A DNA stretch of 64,000 nucleotides. Origin: DASUPK01 sp963743575 (GTDB lineage Bacteria > Actinomycetota > Thermoleophilia > Solirubrobacterales > 70-9). Within the stretch, counting starts at the first letter, position 1. Each line of letters begins with the position of its first letter. The notes under the pieces were generated by a model, which saw only the letters and a program-made list of their open reading frames with translations, searched no databases and was not told the origin of the DNA. The translations under genes were made by a program, and so were the position numbers. The DNA lies in contig CAVUQC010000007.1 in assembly GCA_963743575.1 (NCBI GenBank), positions 186,001 to 250,000 of the forward strand, in the 5' to 3' direction. Shown here piece by piece: positions 8,642 to 17,334 of this stretch.

Positions 8642-9286
8642 CTAGGGGGAGACCGTGGCGCAGGTGGCGATGGCCGTGACGGTCCAGGTGTCCGCTAGCG
8701 CGGCGGTGCCCGGGACGACCTGGGCGACCACGCGCCAGGTGGTCGAGCTCAACGGGAAACTTTGGATGGCCACCACCTTGCCCGCATCACCCGGGTCGAT
8801 GGTGGCGATCTGGTAGCCGCCACCGAGGACGCTCGTCCCACCACCGCAGGTGACGTCCTGCGTCTCGGTGGCGTCCGACTGCGGGCTCGAGGTGCTCGGC
8901 GTCGAAACCGCATATCCGCTGATCCCCGGCGTGCCGGGAGTGCCGGGAGTGCCGGGAGTGCCGGGAGTGCCGGGAGTGCCGGGAGTGCCGGGATTCCCCA
9001 TCGGCCCCTGAATCCCCTGTGGACCCTGTGGGCCGCCCGGGGTTCCCGGCGGGCCCTGGGGACCGGTCTGATTGATCAAGATGCCGCGCTCCTTGCCACG
9101 ACAGGAACCAGATAGGGGGACGCGGAGCAAGCCCTTGTTCGGCTTCTTAAGCTTTACGCAGGCGAGAAAGCCCGTTTGAGCGGGGGCCGCGCCGGTCGAG
9201 AGCGTGATGAACGCGCAGAGGCACCCCAGCACGAACAGAGCCGGCAATAGGACCTTCCGTCGATTGACGCCAGTCGCCTTCGTCAC
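8642..9286 (-). CDS. Secreted collagen-like (Gly-X-Y) protein
   Basis: The 214-residue protein has a signal peptide (about residues 10-36), a short cysteine-containing segment (LACVKLKKPNKG), a Gly-X-Y region at about residues 75-121 rich in GPQ, GPP and GTP triplets with one register slip, and a C-terminal beta-rich domain of about 85 residues with two cysteines. Bacterial collagen-like proteins form trimeric surface stalks. I choose the GTG at 9286 because GGAGG stands 5 bases before it and the signal peptide follows; the frame continues upstream but would overlap the neighbouring gene. The GTP triplets come from a 9-bp tandem repeat, so length may vary between strains. Confidence 0.8.
   Translation of the reverse strand: MTKATGVNRRKVLLPALFVLGCLCAFITLSTGAAPAQTGFLACVKLKKPNKGLLRVPLSGSCRGKERGILINQTGPQGPPGTPGGPQGPQGIQGPMGNPGTPGTPGTPGTPGTPGTPGTPGISGYAVSTPSTSSPQSDATETQDVTCGGGTSVLGGGYQIATIDPGDAGKVVAIQSFPLSSTTWRVVAQVVPGTAALADTWTVTAIATCATVSP
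8931..8993 (+). repeat. Seven tandem copies of a 9-bp unit in the collagen-like gene
   Basis: The unit GTGCCGGGA (plus strand) is repeated seven times without a mismatch and encodes Gly-Thr-Pro triplets on the minus strand. Because the unit is a multiple of three, slippage would lengthen or shorten the collagen stalk without breaking the frame. Confidence 0.95.
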
Positions 9287-9338
9287 TTCTCCCTCCGCCG
9301 AGAACTTAGCCCATTTTGGGGCGAAGGAACAGCCGAGC

Positions 9339-10220
9339 TCAGCAAAGGATGCCAGGGAGCACGCAACCCGATGGCGGGCGGGGCGCCGACCCTCCGCCGC
9401 TGCTGCTTTCCCCCGGTGCCGGAGGCGCCGGCGGGGCCGCGCCCTGCAGGGCGTTGCCGCCATGCGATCCGACACCGTGATCCGTGAGGTCAGGACCCGA
9501 GCGGCCGCTTCCGCCCCCTCCGGCGCCCCCGCCGGACGACGGTGAGCCGGACTCGGTGACCGGGTGGTTCGCGGCGAGGATCCCTTGATGTATGTCATTG
9601 GCTGGAGCCTTTCCCGCGCCTGCCGCGGCTCTCTTGGCAGCGATCCGCGCCGCCGCCGCCTTCTTGGCCCGCACTCGCGAACGACGGATGGCCGCGGGGG
9701 GGCTCACCGGATCCGACGTGGCGATGCTCGGCTGAAGGGATGAAGGGGCGGGGCCCGCGTTTGAGGATCTGCCGTCCAAGACCACCAGCACTGAGATCAG
9801 TAAAACCACCACGACGCTGCTCCCAAGCAAACGGGAAACATGGGGCAGGCCGACCCTCCTCGCGGCAACCCAGGCGGCCAACCGACGCAGCGGTCCAATC
9901 CCACGCCCCGGATCCAGCGCAAGCGACAGTTGCCGCTGCGTCTCGGCGTCCGGCAGCTGGCCTTGCTCGATCCGCGCCACCCTCGATCGGCTGGTTTGCA
10001 TTCTCGCCGCGAGCTGACTTTGGGTCAGCCCCAACCTGAGCCGTTGGCTGGCAACCAGCCCCCCAAAGACATGGCCCCCCTCCGTGGTGCTCCTCTTGCT
10101 CGGGGTGTCTCCACGCTGCGCGGGACCAGTGCCGGCCGGCCGTTTCGAGGACTGCCTCGACCGCGACCTCTGACGGCCGGTGTTTCCCCTCAAGGTTGTC
10201 GGACGTTTCGTCTGGCTCAC
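9339..10220 (-). CDS. Membrane-anchored XRE-type HTH protein (RodZ-like layout), paralog B
   Basis: The 293-residue protein is a paralog of the one at 7072-7956: a basic N-terminal tail, a helix-turn-helix at about residues 59-105 (LRLGLTQSQLAARMQTSRSR), one membrane segment at about 132-149, an alanine/lysine-rich stretch and a Gly/Ser/Pro-rich extracytoplasmic end. Both proteins share a VFGxLVAxxR lead-in to the HTH and a Gly-rich tail motif (GPDLTDHGVGSHGG here). This copy ends in an extra Pro-rich segment with two cysteines. Function unknown. Confidence 0.75.
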   Translation of the reverse strand: MSQTKRPTTLRGNTGRQRSRSRQSSKRPAGTGPAQRGDTPSKRSTTEGGHVFGGLVASQRLRLGLTQSQLAARMQTSRSRVARIEQGQLPDAETQRQLSLALDPGRGIGPLRRLAAWVAARRVGLPHVSRLLGSSVVVVLLISVLVVLDGRSSNAGPAPSSLQPSIATSDPVSPPAAIRRSRVRAKKAAAARIAAKRAAAGAGKAPANDIHQGILAANHPVTESGSPSSGGGAGGGGSGRSGPDLTDHGVGSHGGNALQGAAPPAPPAPGESSSGGGSAPRPPSGCVLPGILC

Positions 10221-10377
10221 CCTCGCCTCCCGGCGGGCCTACCAGCAGCTCCTTGAGACAAGCCACAAGTTTTGTTCGGACGTTCCCCTGCGTTGAGGGT
10301 AGACCAATCCCGCTCCCAGCACCAGGTCTGCGGCGGAAGAAAATGGGCGCGCTTTGAGAAATGGGGTGCGCGAGTCT

Positions 10378-10809
10378 CTAGCGCTTGAACCGGAAGACTC
10401 GCGTGTCTGTGTCGGTCGCGCCTGCCGCATTGCTGGCGGTGATCGAGGTGCGCAGCTTGGAGGCTCCGAGGTGGCTCTTGATCGCAAAGCGAGCCGACTT
10501 GTTGAGCGTCAGGAATTCCAGGCCGATCTCACCCGCTGAGAAGATGCCCGTATCCACGGCCGGGCCGAGATTTGGTCCCTTGAGTACCAGTGTCGAGGAG
10601 GCGGTCACCTGGCAGTCGGTCAAGCACTGGAAGCGGTAGGAGATCCGCTTCGCCACCTTGACCTTTCCCGCAGGCAAATAGGCGACCAGGCTTTCGTCAT
10701 CAGCTGTCCTGGTGGCAGTGGGTGAAGCGGAGCCGCCCGCCGCCGCGACCGCGAGGATTCCCAACGCGGCTAGGGTCGCAATCCCTGCTGTGGTGCCGCG
10801 TCGCGTCAC
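10378..10809 (-). CDS. Small secreted protein of unknown function
   Basis: This 143-residue protein has a signal peptide (residues 1 to about 29, TAGIATLAALGILAVAAAGG) followed by a beta-rich domain with two cysteines in FQCLTDCQVTASS that may form a disulfide. Nothing in it points to an enzyme. It follows paralog B of the membrane-HTH genes at a distance of about 160 bases on the same strand. It could be an accessory envelope protein, but I know no characterised homolog. Confidence 0.65.
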   Translation of the reverse strand: MTRRGTTAGIATLAALGILAVAAAGGSASPTATRTADDESLVAYLPAGKVKVAKRISYRFQCLTDCQVTASSTLVLKGPNLGPAVDTGIFSAGEIGLEFLTLNKSARFAIKSHLGASKLRTSITASNAAGATDTDTRVFRFKR

Positions 10810-10834
10810 GCGAGCGGAACTCCAACGGGCCTCA

Positions 10835-11143
10835 TCAGTAGCCCAGTGCGAACTTCGCGTCCTCGGACATCATCTCCGGGGACCAGGGCGGGTCGAAGAC
10901 CATCTTCGGGTGGACCTTCTCGATCCCCTCGATCTGACCGACGAACTCGCGCATCTGCTCGGACACCTGCGGCCCGATCGGGCACGCCGGCGTCGTCAGG
11001 GTGAACGTGATGAAGGCCTCAGGGCCCTCGATCTCCACGTCATAGACGAGGCCCAGCGAGACGAAGTCGAGCCCGAGCTCGGGATCGATGACCTCCTCGA
11101 GCGCCTCGTAGACGTCCTCTTCGCTTGTCGTTTCAGTTGCCAT
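10835..11143 (-). CDS. MIP18/DUF59-family iron-sulfur cluster assembly protein (SufT/PaaD-like)
   Basis: The 102-residue protein matches the DUF59 family: EVIDPELGLDFVSLGLVYDV, then TLTTPACPIGPQV with the conserved Cys and a C-terminal DPPWSPEMMSEDAK segment. Members help deliver Fe-S clusters or mature metalloproteins in the cytoplasm. The start ATG overlaps the TGA of the upstream small gene by one base (TGATG), suggesting coupled translation. There is no suf operon next to it in the window, so its client is unknown. Confidence 0.88.
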   Translation of the reverse strand: MATETTSEEDVYEALEEVIDPELGLDFVSLGLVYDVEIEGPEAFITFTLTTPACPIGPQVSEQMREFVGQIEGIEKVHPKMVFDPPWSPEMMSEDAKFALGY

Positions 11144-11379
11144 CAGATTCCCCCTACCCAGTTGCCGCCTCGATTCACCTCATTGACGTTGCGTGGATCT
11201 CCAGCGTGGTCGGGTGTCGGCCGCGCCTCGGTTGCGGTACCGGCCGGCTCGTCGCCGGGCGCCAAACCGACCTTGACGATCGCCCAGTGGCCGGGGTGCT
11301 GCTCGGCGATCAGCCAGGTCGCCTCAGGATGCTCGGCGGCCATCCGGTCACGCTCCAGTTGTGCCTGCTCGCGATCCAT
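11143..11379 (-). CDS. Small hypothetical protein
   Basis: The 78-residue protein (starting MDREQAQLERDRM) contains HPEATWLIAEQHPGHWAIVKVGL and an acidic, disordered C-terminus. I place the start at the ATG at 11379; a TTG two codons upstream (11385) is the alternative. Its stop overlaps the start of the DUF59 gene, so the two are probably made together. I do not recognise a family. Confidence 0.6.
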   Translation of the reverse strand: MDREQAQLERDRMAAEHPEATWLIAEQHPGHWAIVKVGLAPGDEPAGTATEARPTPDHAGDPRNVNEVNRGGNWVGGI

Positions 11380-11418
11380 CCCCAACAGGGTAGACGGGGC
11401 GAGTGCTGGGCTGGCGGA

Positions 11419-11643
11419 TCAGTCGTTGCCGGTCGGCCAGCCGATCTGGTCGACCACCGCCAGCGAGGCCCTTACGAGCGCGACATTTGACTGTGTGGCC
11501 TCAACATCGCGGGCAAGCGTCGGCCACTTGGCCTCGGACAGGTCATCCAGCGCGTCGGCGGCGCGACGGAGGTCGGTTGCCGCTTTCTCGAGGGTCTGAC
11601 GACGAATCAGTTCCACAGAGCTGCTGTCGAACGCCATCTCCAT
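11419..11643 (-). CDS. Small hypothetical helical protein
   Basis: The 74-residue protein is mostly amphipathic helix (LIRRQTLEKAATDLRRAADA) with no cysteine, signal or membrane segment. A good ribosome binding site (GAAGGA followed by five A residues) precedes the ATG at 11643, which supports a real gene. It lies 33 bases upstream of the small gene at 11143-11379 in the same direction. Function unknown. Confidence 0.6.
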   Translation of the reverse strand: MEMAFDSSSVELIRRQTLEKAATDLRRAADALDDLSEAKWPTLARDVEATQSNVALVRASLAVVDQIGWPTGND

Positions 11644-11743
11644 TTTTTTCCTTCCCGTTCTCTACTCCCACCGAGAGCATCTCCCAATGGACTGCCCGCG
11701 TCAAGCGAGGAAACTTTCGGTCCACGGGTAGCCTTCCGAGGCC

Positions 11744-12346
11744 GTGCTGGTCGTCGTCCTGATCTTCATTCTCGTTCCGCTTGCGGAGCTCTACGTGATC
11801 ATTCAGGTGGGCAACGCGATCGGCCTGATCCCGACCCTCGTGCTGCTGCTGCTCGATGCCCTGTTGGGATCGATGCTCCTCCGCCACCAGGGTCGGGCTG
11901 CGTGGATCCAGTTCAACCGCGCGCTCGCGGAGAACCGGCTCCCGCACAAGGAGGTCTTCGACGGCATCCTCGTCATCCTCGGCGCAGCGCTGCTGCTCAG
12001 CCCCGGGTTCATCACGGACATCTTCGGCATCGTTCTGCTGGTTCCGCCGACGCGGGCGATCGTGCGAGGCATCTCGTCCCGCATAGTCCGCAGGCGGATG
12101 GCCATGGGCGCCACGCTCTGGACCATGGGCCGCGCCGCGCGGCCTCCGCGGCAGCGGCCCGCGTCCGGAGGCGCCGGGCCGTCGAGCCCGCCGCCGCGCG
12201 GCCCCGGCCCGGATGACCCCTTCAGCTGGGAGGAACCGCCCCTCCGCCCCACCGGCGGCCGGCGCCCTGACGACATCGAGGGCACGGGACAGGAGATTCG
12301 CGATGAGGACGAGCTCCCACCTGGCCGGGAGCCCTTCGGCGGATGA
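11744..12346 (+). CDS. fxsA: FxsA-family membrane protein
   Basis: The 200-residue protein starts at a GTG and shows the FxsA core in its first 130 residues: VPLAELYVIIQVGNAIG, then two hydrophobic segments, RQGRAA-like HQGRAAWIQFNRAL, and LLLSPGFITDIFGIVLLVPP. FxsA in E. coli affects phage T7 exclusion by F; the family's normal role is unknown. The C-terminal 70 residues are proline/glycine-rich and disordered. Its TGA overlaps the ATG of the next gene (ATGA). Confidence 0.87.
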   Translation: MLVVVLIFILVPLAELYVIIQVGNAIGLIPTLVLLLLDALLGSMLLRHQGRAAWIQFNRALAENRLPHKEVFDGILVILGAALLLSPGFITDIFGIVLLVPPTRAIVRGISSRIVRRRMAMGATLWTMGRAARPPRQRPASGGAGPSSPPPRGPGPDDPFSWEEPPLRPTGGRRPDDIEGTGQEIRDEDELPPGREPFGG

Positions 12347-13071
12347 ACGCGGAAGCGCGTGGATTCGTCTGTGGATTCGGCGACGTCCAGGCCGGTCTCG
12401 GCGGGCTCGCCTGGGACCTCGGGGAGCCGGGTGCCCTGCTGCTCAGCGAGGGCGAGGTCCGGCAGGCGAGCTTCGCGTTCGAGAACGACCTCGAGACCGA
12501 CACGATCGAGATCACCGCCGGAGCCGACACGGTCGAGGCGACCCTCGCGCCTCAGCGGACGCTGATCGAGCATCCCAGCGCCGAGAACCCGGTGGAGTTC
12601 AAGGCCACCGCATACCTGGCGGAGGCCCGCCCGAAGGGCGGAGGCGAGACGGTTGAGTGCGCCGGGCAGATCTCGGAATGGATCGGCGATCCCCTCGAGG
12701 GTGCCGGCGTCCTTCGCCACCTGGCGGTTGGCAGCGCGCCCGGGTCCCTCCTGGTCGCCATCGCCAGGGGGTTGCCCGGCGGAGACGGACACGGCAGCGA
12801 GCGTGCGGGCGGCTGGCTGCTCAGCGGCGACATGGGTGTGCCCTATGAGGAGACGCTGATCTCAACGCAGTACGACAGCGACGGCGACCCGACGCGTCTC
12901 GGCCTCGAACTCTGGCCCGAGGATGCGGACCAATCGAGCCGGGCAGGCGCAACCCGGGTGTCCGGGACCCTGCTGGGTGGATTCGGCGCCGGAGCCTTCT
13001 GGGCGGGGCTCTTCCGCTGCCACACCGATGGCGCCGAGGGCCTCGGCAGCTATCTGCTCTGGCGGGCATGA
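12343..13071 (+). CDS. Conserved hypothetical protein downstream of fxsA
   Basis: This soluble protein of 242 residues begins within the fxsA stop codon and ends four bases into the next gene (both ATGA overlaps), so the three genes form a tight operon. Segments such as GFGDVQAGLGGLAWDLG and GTLLGGFGAGAFWAGLFRC look like a beta-rich fold. No signal, membrane segment or known catalytic motif is visible. I cannot name a family. Confidence 0.7.
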   Translation: MNAEARGFVCGFGDVQAGLGGLAWDLGEPGALLLSEGEVRQASFAFENDLETDTIEITAGADTVEATLAPQRTLIEHPSAENPVEFKATAYLAEARPKGGGETVECAGQISEWIGDPLEGAGVLRHLAVGSAPGSLLVAIARGLPGGDGHGSERAGGWLLSGDMGVPYEETLISTQYDSDGDPTRLGLELWPEDADQSSRAGATRVSGTLLGGFGAGAFWAGLFRCHTDGAEGLGSYLLWRA

Positions 13072-13719
13072 GTCCCCCGAGGCGGATCACCACAGTCATC
13101 TCGGACTTCGGCGGCGTCCTCACGACACCGCTCGTTCAGTCGTTCGCCGCGGTCCAGGACGAGACCGGCATCCCCTTCGAGGAGCTCGCCAAGGCGATGG
13201 GCCGGATCGAGGAGGAGGACGGGAAGCATCCGCTCTATGAGCTGGAGAAGGGCAACCTCACCGAGGTCGACTTCCTCACGAAGCTCGGTGACGCCCTGGA
13301 GCCGGCGCTCGGGCACCGTCCGGAGCTGCACCGCTTCCGTGAGATCTACTTCGAGGCCCTCCACCCCAACCCGCCGATGATCGAGCTGATGCGCGAGGCG
13401 AAGGCCGCCGGGCACCGCATGGGGATGCTGACCAACAACGTCCGGGAGTGGGAGCCGCTCTGGCGAGCGATGCTTCCGGTCGACGAGATCTTCGAGACCG
13501 TCGTCGACTCGGGCTTCGTCGGCTGTCCGCAAGCCCGATCCGGAGATCTACGAGCTCACCCTGGAGCGTCTCGGCGGCGTGCCGGCCGAGGAGTGCCTCT
13601 TCGTGGACGACGTCAACGTCAACTGCGCTGCCGCCCGCAAGCTCGGCATGTCAGCCGTCCACTACGAGCACAACGAGCAGGCGATCCCGGAGATCCGGGA
13701 GGCGCTCGGCCTCGACTGA
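13068..13719 (+). pseudogene. HAD-superfamily hydrolase interrupted by a one-base insertion
   Basis: Two frames together encode a HAD phosphatase of about 216 residues. The first frame gives motif I (ISDFGGVLTT, in which the usual second Asp is Gly as in epoxide-hydrolase-N-terminal-like members) and motif II (MGMLTNN). At about 13527 the frame shifts; reading on from 13528 gives motif III RKPDPEIYELTLERLG and motif IV CLFVDDVNVNC, ending at TGA 13717-13719. One extra C in TGTCCGC would explain the break. It may be a true recent mutation or an assembly error; left uncorrected, the first frame runs on to 13916 as nonsense. Confidence 0.8.
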
Positions 13720-13749
13720 GGAGCCCGAGATGCGAAGGTTTGCAGCCGC

Positions 13750-14205
13750 CTAGTTGTCGCTGCCGTAGCGGTCCCACATGTAGAGCTCTGTCGCCTCTCG
13801 GCAGAGCTCCATCACGCGGGGCGGCGAGAGCCACTCGAGCACCAGGTCGAGGGCCCGCTCTTCGGAGATTCCCTCCTCGAAGGCCTCCTCACCGCGGAAA
13901 CCGGCGGCGAGCTTGAGGGCCTCGCGGCGGTTGTCGCCGAGCGAGTCGAACGCTCCCATCAGGAAGTCCCGGTTCGGCACCGGCTGGCCGACCTCCATCG
14001 AGCCGTGCCAGGCGGCGAGCATCGAGATGTCGTGCTCGTCGAGCTCGGAGATCGCCTTGGCGTAATGCTCCTGGAGCTCCTCGTCGGGGATCTCATCGAC
14101 CCAGGCGCGAACCGCCTCGCCGAGGAGTTGGCGGCGGGCCTCTCGGCCGACCGAGTCTGCGATCGCCCTGATCGCGTCAGCTGGGTCTACGAAGACAAGT
14201 GTCAT
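13750..14205 (-). CDS. Conserved hypothetical protein
   Basis: The 151-residue protein is predicted to be soluble and largely helical, acidic, with segments RQLLGEAVRAWVDEIPDEEL and EEGISEERALDLVLEWLSPP. It has no cysteine cluster, signal peptide or membrane segment beyond what is typical of a small globular helical protein. It is convergent with the frameshifted HAD gene and divergent from addB. Codon use matches the neighbours. Function unknown. Confidence 0.65.
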   Translation of the reverse strand: MTLVFVDPADAIRAIADSVGREARRQLLGEAVRAWVDEIPDEELQEHYAKAISELDEHDISMLAAWHGSMEVGQPVPNRDFLMGAFDSLGDNRREALKLAAGFRGEEAFEEGISEERALDLVLEWLSPPRVMELCREATELYMWDRYGSDN

Positions 14206-14379
14206 TTCAGTGGGGCCTCCCGTGCTTTGGCTCTGGAGGGGTGATCTACGGCCAAGTTAGAGTCGCCCCCGGCGGAAAAAATCCGGCTGGGGTTTCCGCG
14301 CGTTATGCGGGATTTGAGGCCGTTTTGGGGGCCGGATACCCCTTGGAGCAGCGCCGCGGCCGCGCTTATGCTGGATCGA

Positions 14380-17334
14380 ATGGCGCTCAGACTGATCATC
14401 GGGCCCCCGAACTCGGGACGGACCGGCGCGATCCTCGAAGGATTTCGCGCAATGTCCGGAAACGAGCCGGTGCTGGTCGTCCCCACCGTCGACGACGTCG
14501 AGCGCTTCGAGCGGGAGCTGACACGGGACGGACAGGCGGTGATCGGCGCCACGGTCGGCGCCTTCGCCGAGCTCTTCGCGATGGTCGCTCGCGCGACCGA
14601 CGCGCAGACAGGGCCGGCGATCAGCCGCACGCAGCGCCTGCGTCTCGCGCGTGAGGCCGCCTCGCGGGCGGAGCTTCGGATCCTCGCCGCCTCCTCCCGC
14701 CGGCCCGGGTTCGCGGCCGCCCTGGAGGAGCTCGTTTCCGAGCTGCAGGCCGCGCTCGTCGATCCCATCGCGCTTCGCGAGCAGGCCGAGGCCGCCGGGC
14801 CATACGAGGTCGAGGTCGCCTCCCTCTACGCGTCCTATCTGCGCGTCCGCGACGAGCTTGACCTCTCCGACGACCACTCCCGGGCGGGCGCGGCCATCTC
14901 CGCGCTGCGGGCGAACCCCGAGTCCTGGGGGTCTCGGCCGGTCTTCCTCTATGGCTTCGACGACCTGACGGTCGAGCAGCTGGAGCTCGTGCGCGAGCTC
15001 GCTGCGCACACACGGGTCACCGTCGCTCTGCCGTGGGAGGACCGTGAGTCGCTGACGCTGGCACGCGGCGCCCTCTTCGCGCAGCTCAGGGACATCGACG
15101 GGGTCTCGATCGAGCGGCTCGACGCCGACCCTCGGTTCACGAGCAGCAGCACGCTGTTCGAGGTGGGCCGGCGCTTCGGCGAACCGAGCTCGGATGATCC
15201 GATCGAGAACGATGGAGGCATTGCCCTGCTCGCCTCGGCCGGCGAGCTCGCCGAGGTCGAGGCCGTGGGCGCCGAGGTCGCGCGCCTGCTGAGTGACGGC
15301 ACGCCAGCGGGAGAGATCGCGATCGTGCTGCGGGATCCGCGGTCCGGAGGGCGTCTCTACCGCCGCGTCCTGACCCGGTTCCGGATCCCGGTGGCGGTCC
15401 AGTCGGACATGGCCGCTGCGCGGACCAACACCGGGGCCGGGCTGATCGCGCTGCTGCGGGCGTCCGTCGGCGGTGGCGGCGCCTCGGACCTGCTCGCGTA
15501 TCTGCGGACGCCCGGCGTCGCCTCGCCGTCGAAGGTCGATTGGTTCGAGCGCCGGCTCCTCCGCGATCGCCTTCGCACGACGGACGAGGCGCTCGAGGTC
15601 TTCTCGCCCGCGGAGGGCAATGGGGACGATGGCCTGCTGGAGGTCCACAGGCTGCGCGAAGCGAAACCCGGTCCGGCGCTGCTCCGCGAAGCCGGGAAGC
15701 AGGCCCGCTGGATCGCCGAGTCTGCCGTCCGCCGGAGGGGGGCCGTGGCGGAAGAGGACCGGGCGCTGGAGCTCCGCGCCGGCGCAGAGATCGAGCAGGC
15801 CCTGGCCGAGCTGGCGGAGCTCGGACTCCTGCAATCCGCTGCAGACGTGATCGGGGCCGTGTCCGATCTCGATGTGCCGATGTGGCGCGGGCCGACGGAG
15901 GGCCGGGTGCGGGTGATCAGTCCGTACAGAGCGCGAGCTCGCCGCGTCGCGCACCTGTTCGTCTGCTCGATGCAGGACGGCGACTTCCCGCGGCGCGACA
16001 CCGGCGGCCCGCTGCTCTCAGACGACGCGCGCCGTGCGCTGGCGTTGCCCGAGCGCAAGCAGGCCGAGATCGAGGATCGCTACCTCTTCTCGGTCTGCCT
16101 CTCTCGGCCGAAGCAGCGGCTCTGGCTCTCGTGGCGGAGCGCCGACGACGAGGGTGGCGCCACGTCGCGGTCGCCATTCGTCGACGAGGTCCGCGACCTG
16201 CTGGCGCCGCCGCTTCCCCAGGGCCTGGAGGAACGCGATGAGGCGATCCTGGCCGAGGCCGGTGGGCGTGGCCTGGCCGAGTCCGTGTTCGCGCCCGGTT
16301 CCGCGCCCAGCGAGGTGGAGCTGGCGCGAGCCGAGGCCGCGGTCGGACCCAGGACCGAGAACGGCCGCCTGCGGCCCGGACCGCTCCAGCTTGATCCGGT
16401 GTTGGAGCGGATGCGGGAGATCAAGCTGTTCGGCCCCTCGACGCTGGAGGAGTACGCCACCTGCCCGTACCGCTGGTTCGTCCAGCACGAGCTGAAGCCC
16501 CAGACCGTCGGGCCGGAGGCCGAGCCGCTGACGAGCGGGTCGATCGCGCACAAGGTCCTCGAGGCGCTCTACGAGAACCCACCCGCCCCTGGCGGGCGAC
16601 CCACGCCGGAGACACTCGATGAGTGGCGCCGGGCAGCCCACGAGCTGATCTCCGAGACGGGAGAGAAGCGGCTGCCGCGAAGGCTCTCCGACACCGCCGC
16701 TGCACTGCGTCGCATCGAGGGACTGGTGCTTGCCTTCCTCGCCGACGAGGCGGCCACGCCGACAGCCTTCACCCCGGCCCACACCGAGGCTGCCTTCGGC
16801 TTCGAGGACTCCGAGAAGGGTGCGCTCCCGCTGGGAAGCGGCGGCGTCCACGGTCAGATCGACCGCATCGACCTCGGCCCGGGCGGGGAGGCGCTGGTGC
16901 AGGACTACAAGTCGGGGGGCAAGGTCGAGGGCGGCGCGGGGATGCTGGAGAGGAAGGGCAAGCTTCAGCTGCAGCTCTACATGCTCGCCGCACGCGAGCT
17001 CTGGGGGCACGAGCTCGCCGGAGGCCTCTACCGGCCGCTGGGCGCCACCAGCAACCGGGCTCCGAGGGGGCTCCTGCGCAAGGAGCTCGCCGACGAGCTC
17101 TCGGGCCTCGATCCGCGGCCCAAGGACCACCTCAAGGAGGAGGACTTCGAGGAGGCGCTGGAGGCAGCGAAGGCCAGAGCGGAGGAGATCGTCACCGCCG
17201 TCCAGGACGGCCAGGTGATCCGTGATCCGATCGGGGGCAGCTGCCCCGACTGGTGCAGCTTCCAGCCGATCTGCCGGCGCGAGCGCGGGCTGCCGGAGGA
17301 TGAGCCGTGGTCCGAGGAGAGCGAGGAGGAATGA
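14380..17334 (+). CDS. addB: ATP-dependent exonuclease subunit AddB-like, Fe-S nuclease
   Basis: The protein (984 residues from the ATG at 14380) begins with a degenerate helicase half carrying Walker A-like GPPNSGRTG and ends in a RecB-type PD-(D/E)xK nuclease with GQIDRID and VQDYKSGG. Four cysteines placed as in AddB Fe-S nucleases are visible: one in EEYATCPYRWF and three in CPDWCSFQPIC. AddAB resects double-strand breaks for recombination. Upstream in-frame ATGs (14305, 14368) would add residues that do not look conserved, so I prefer 14380. The stop overlaps the addA start (ATGA). Possible confusion with AdnA-type nucleases is noted. Confidence 0.85.
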   Translation: MALRLIIGPPNSGRTGAILEGFRAMSGNEPVLVVPTVDDVERFERELTRDGQAVIGATVGAFAELFAMVARATDAQTGPAISRTQRLRLAREAASRAELRILAASSRRPGFAAALEELVSELQAALVDPIALREQAEAAGPYEVEVASLYASYLRVRDELDLSDDHSRAGAAISALRANPESWGSRPVFLYGFDDLTVEQLELVRELAAHTRVTVALPWEDRESLTLARGALFAQLRDIDGVSIERLDADPRFTSSSTLFEVGRRFGEPSSDDPIENDGGIALLASAGELAEVEAVGAEVARLLSDGTPAGEIAIVLRDPRSGGRLYRRVLTRFRIPVAVQSDMAAARTNTGAGLIALLRASVGGGGASDLLAYLRTPGVASPSKVDWFERRLLRDRLRTTDEALEVFSPAEGNGDDGLLEVHRLREAKPGPALLREAGKQARWIAESAVRRRGAVAEEDRALELRAGAEIEQALAELAELGLLQSAADVIGAVSDLDVPMWRGPTEGRVRVISPYRARARRVAHLFVCSMQDGDFPRRDTGGPLLSDDARRALALPERKQAEIEDRYLFSVCLSRPKQRLWLSWRSADDEGGATSRSPFVDEVRDLLAPPLPQGLEERDEAILAEAGGRGLAESVFAPGSAPSEVELARAEAAVGPRTENGRLRPGPLQLDPVLERMREIKLFGPSTLEEYATCPYRWFVQHELKPQTVGPEAEPLTSGSIAHKVLEALYENPPAPGGRPTPETLDEWRRAAHELISETGEKRLPRRLSDTAAALRRIEGLVLAFLADEAATPTAFTPAHTEAAFGFEDSEKGALPLGSGGVHGQIDRIDLGPGGEALVQDYKSGGKVEGGAGMLERKGKLQLQLYMLAARELWGHELAGGLYRPLGATSNRAPRGLLRKELADELSGLDPRPKDHLKEEDFEEALEAAKARAEEIVTAVQDGQVIRDPIGGSCPDWCSFQPICRRERGLPEDEPWSEESEEE

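Noticed and set aside
8931..8993. Tandem 9-bp repeats considered as a CRISPR-like or minisatellite array
   Set aside because: No spacers; the unit is in frame and encodes Gly-Thr-Pro triplets of the collagen-like protein.
16018..17130. Long open frame antisense to addB
   Set aside because: High GC content leaves antisense frames open; the translated text is low-complexity and Arg/Gly-rich, and the sense strand has clear nuclease motifs.
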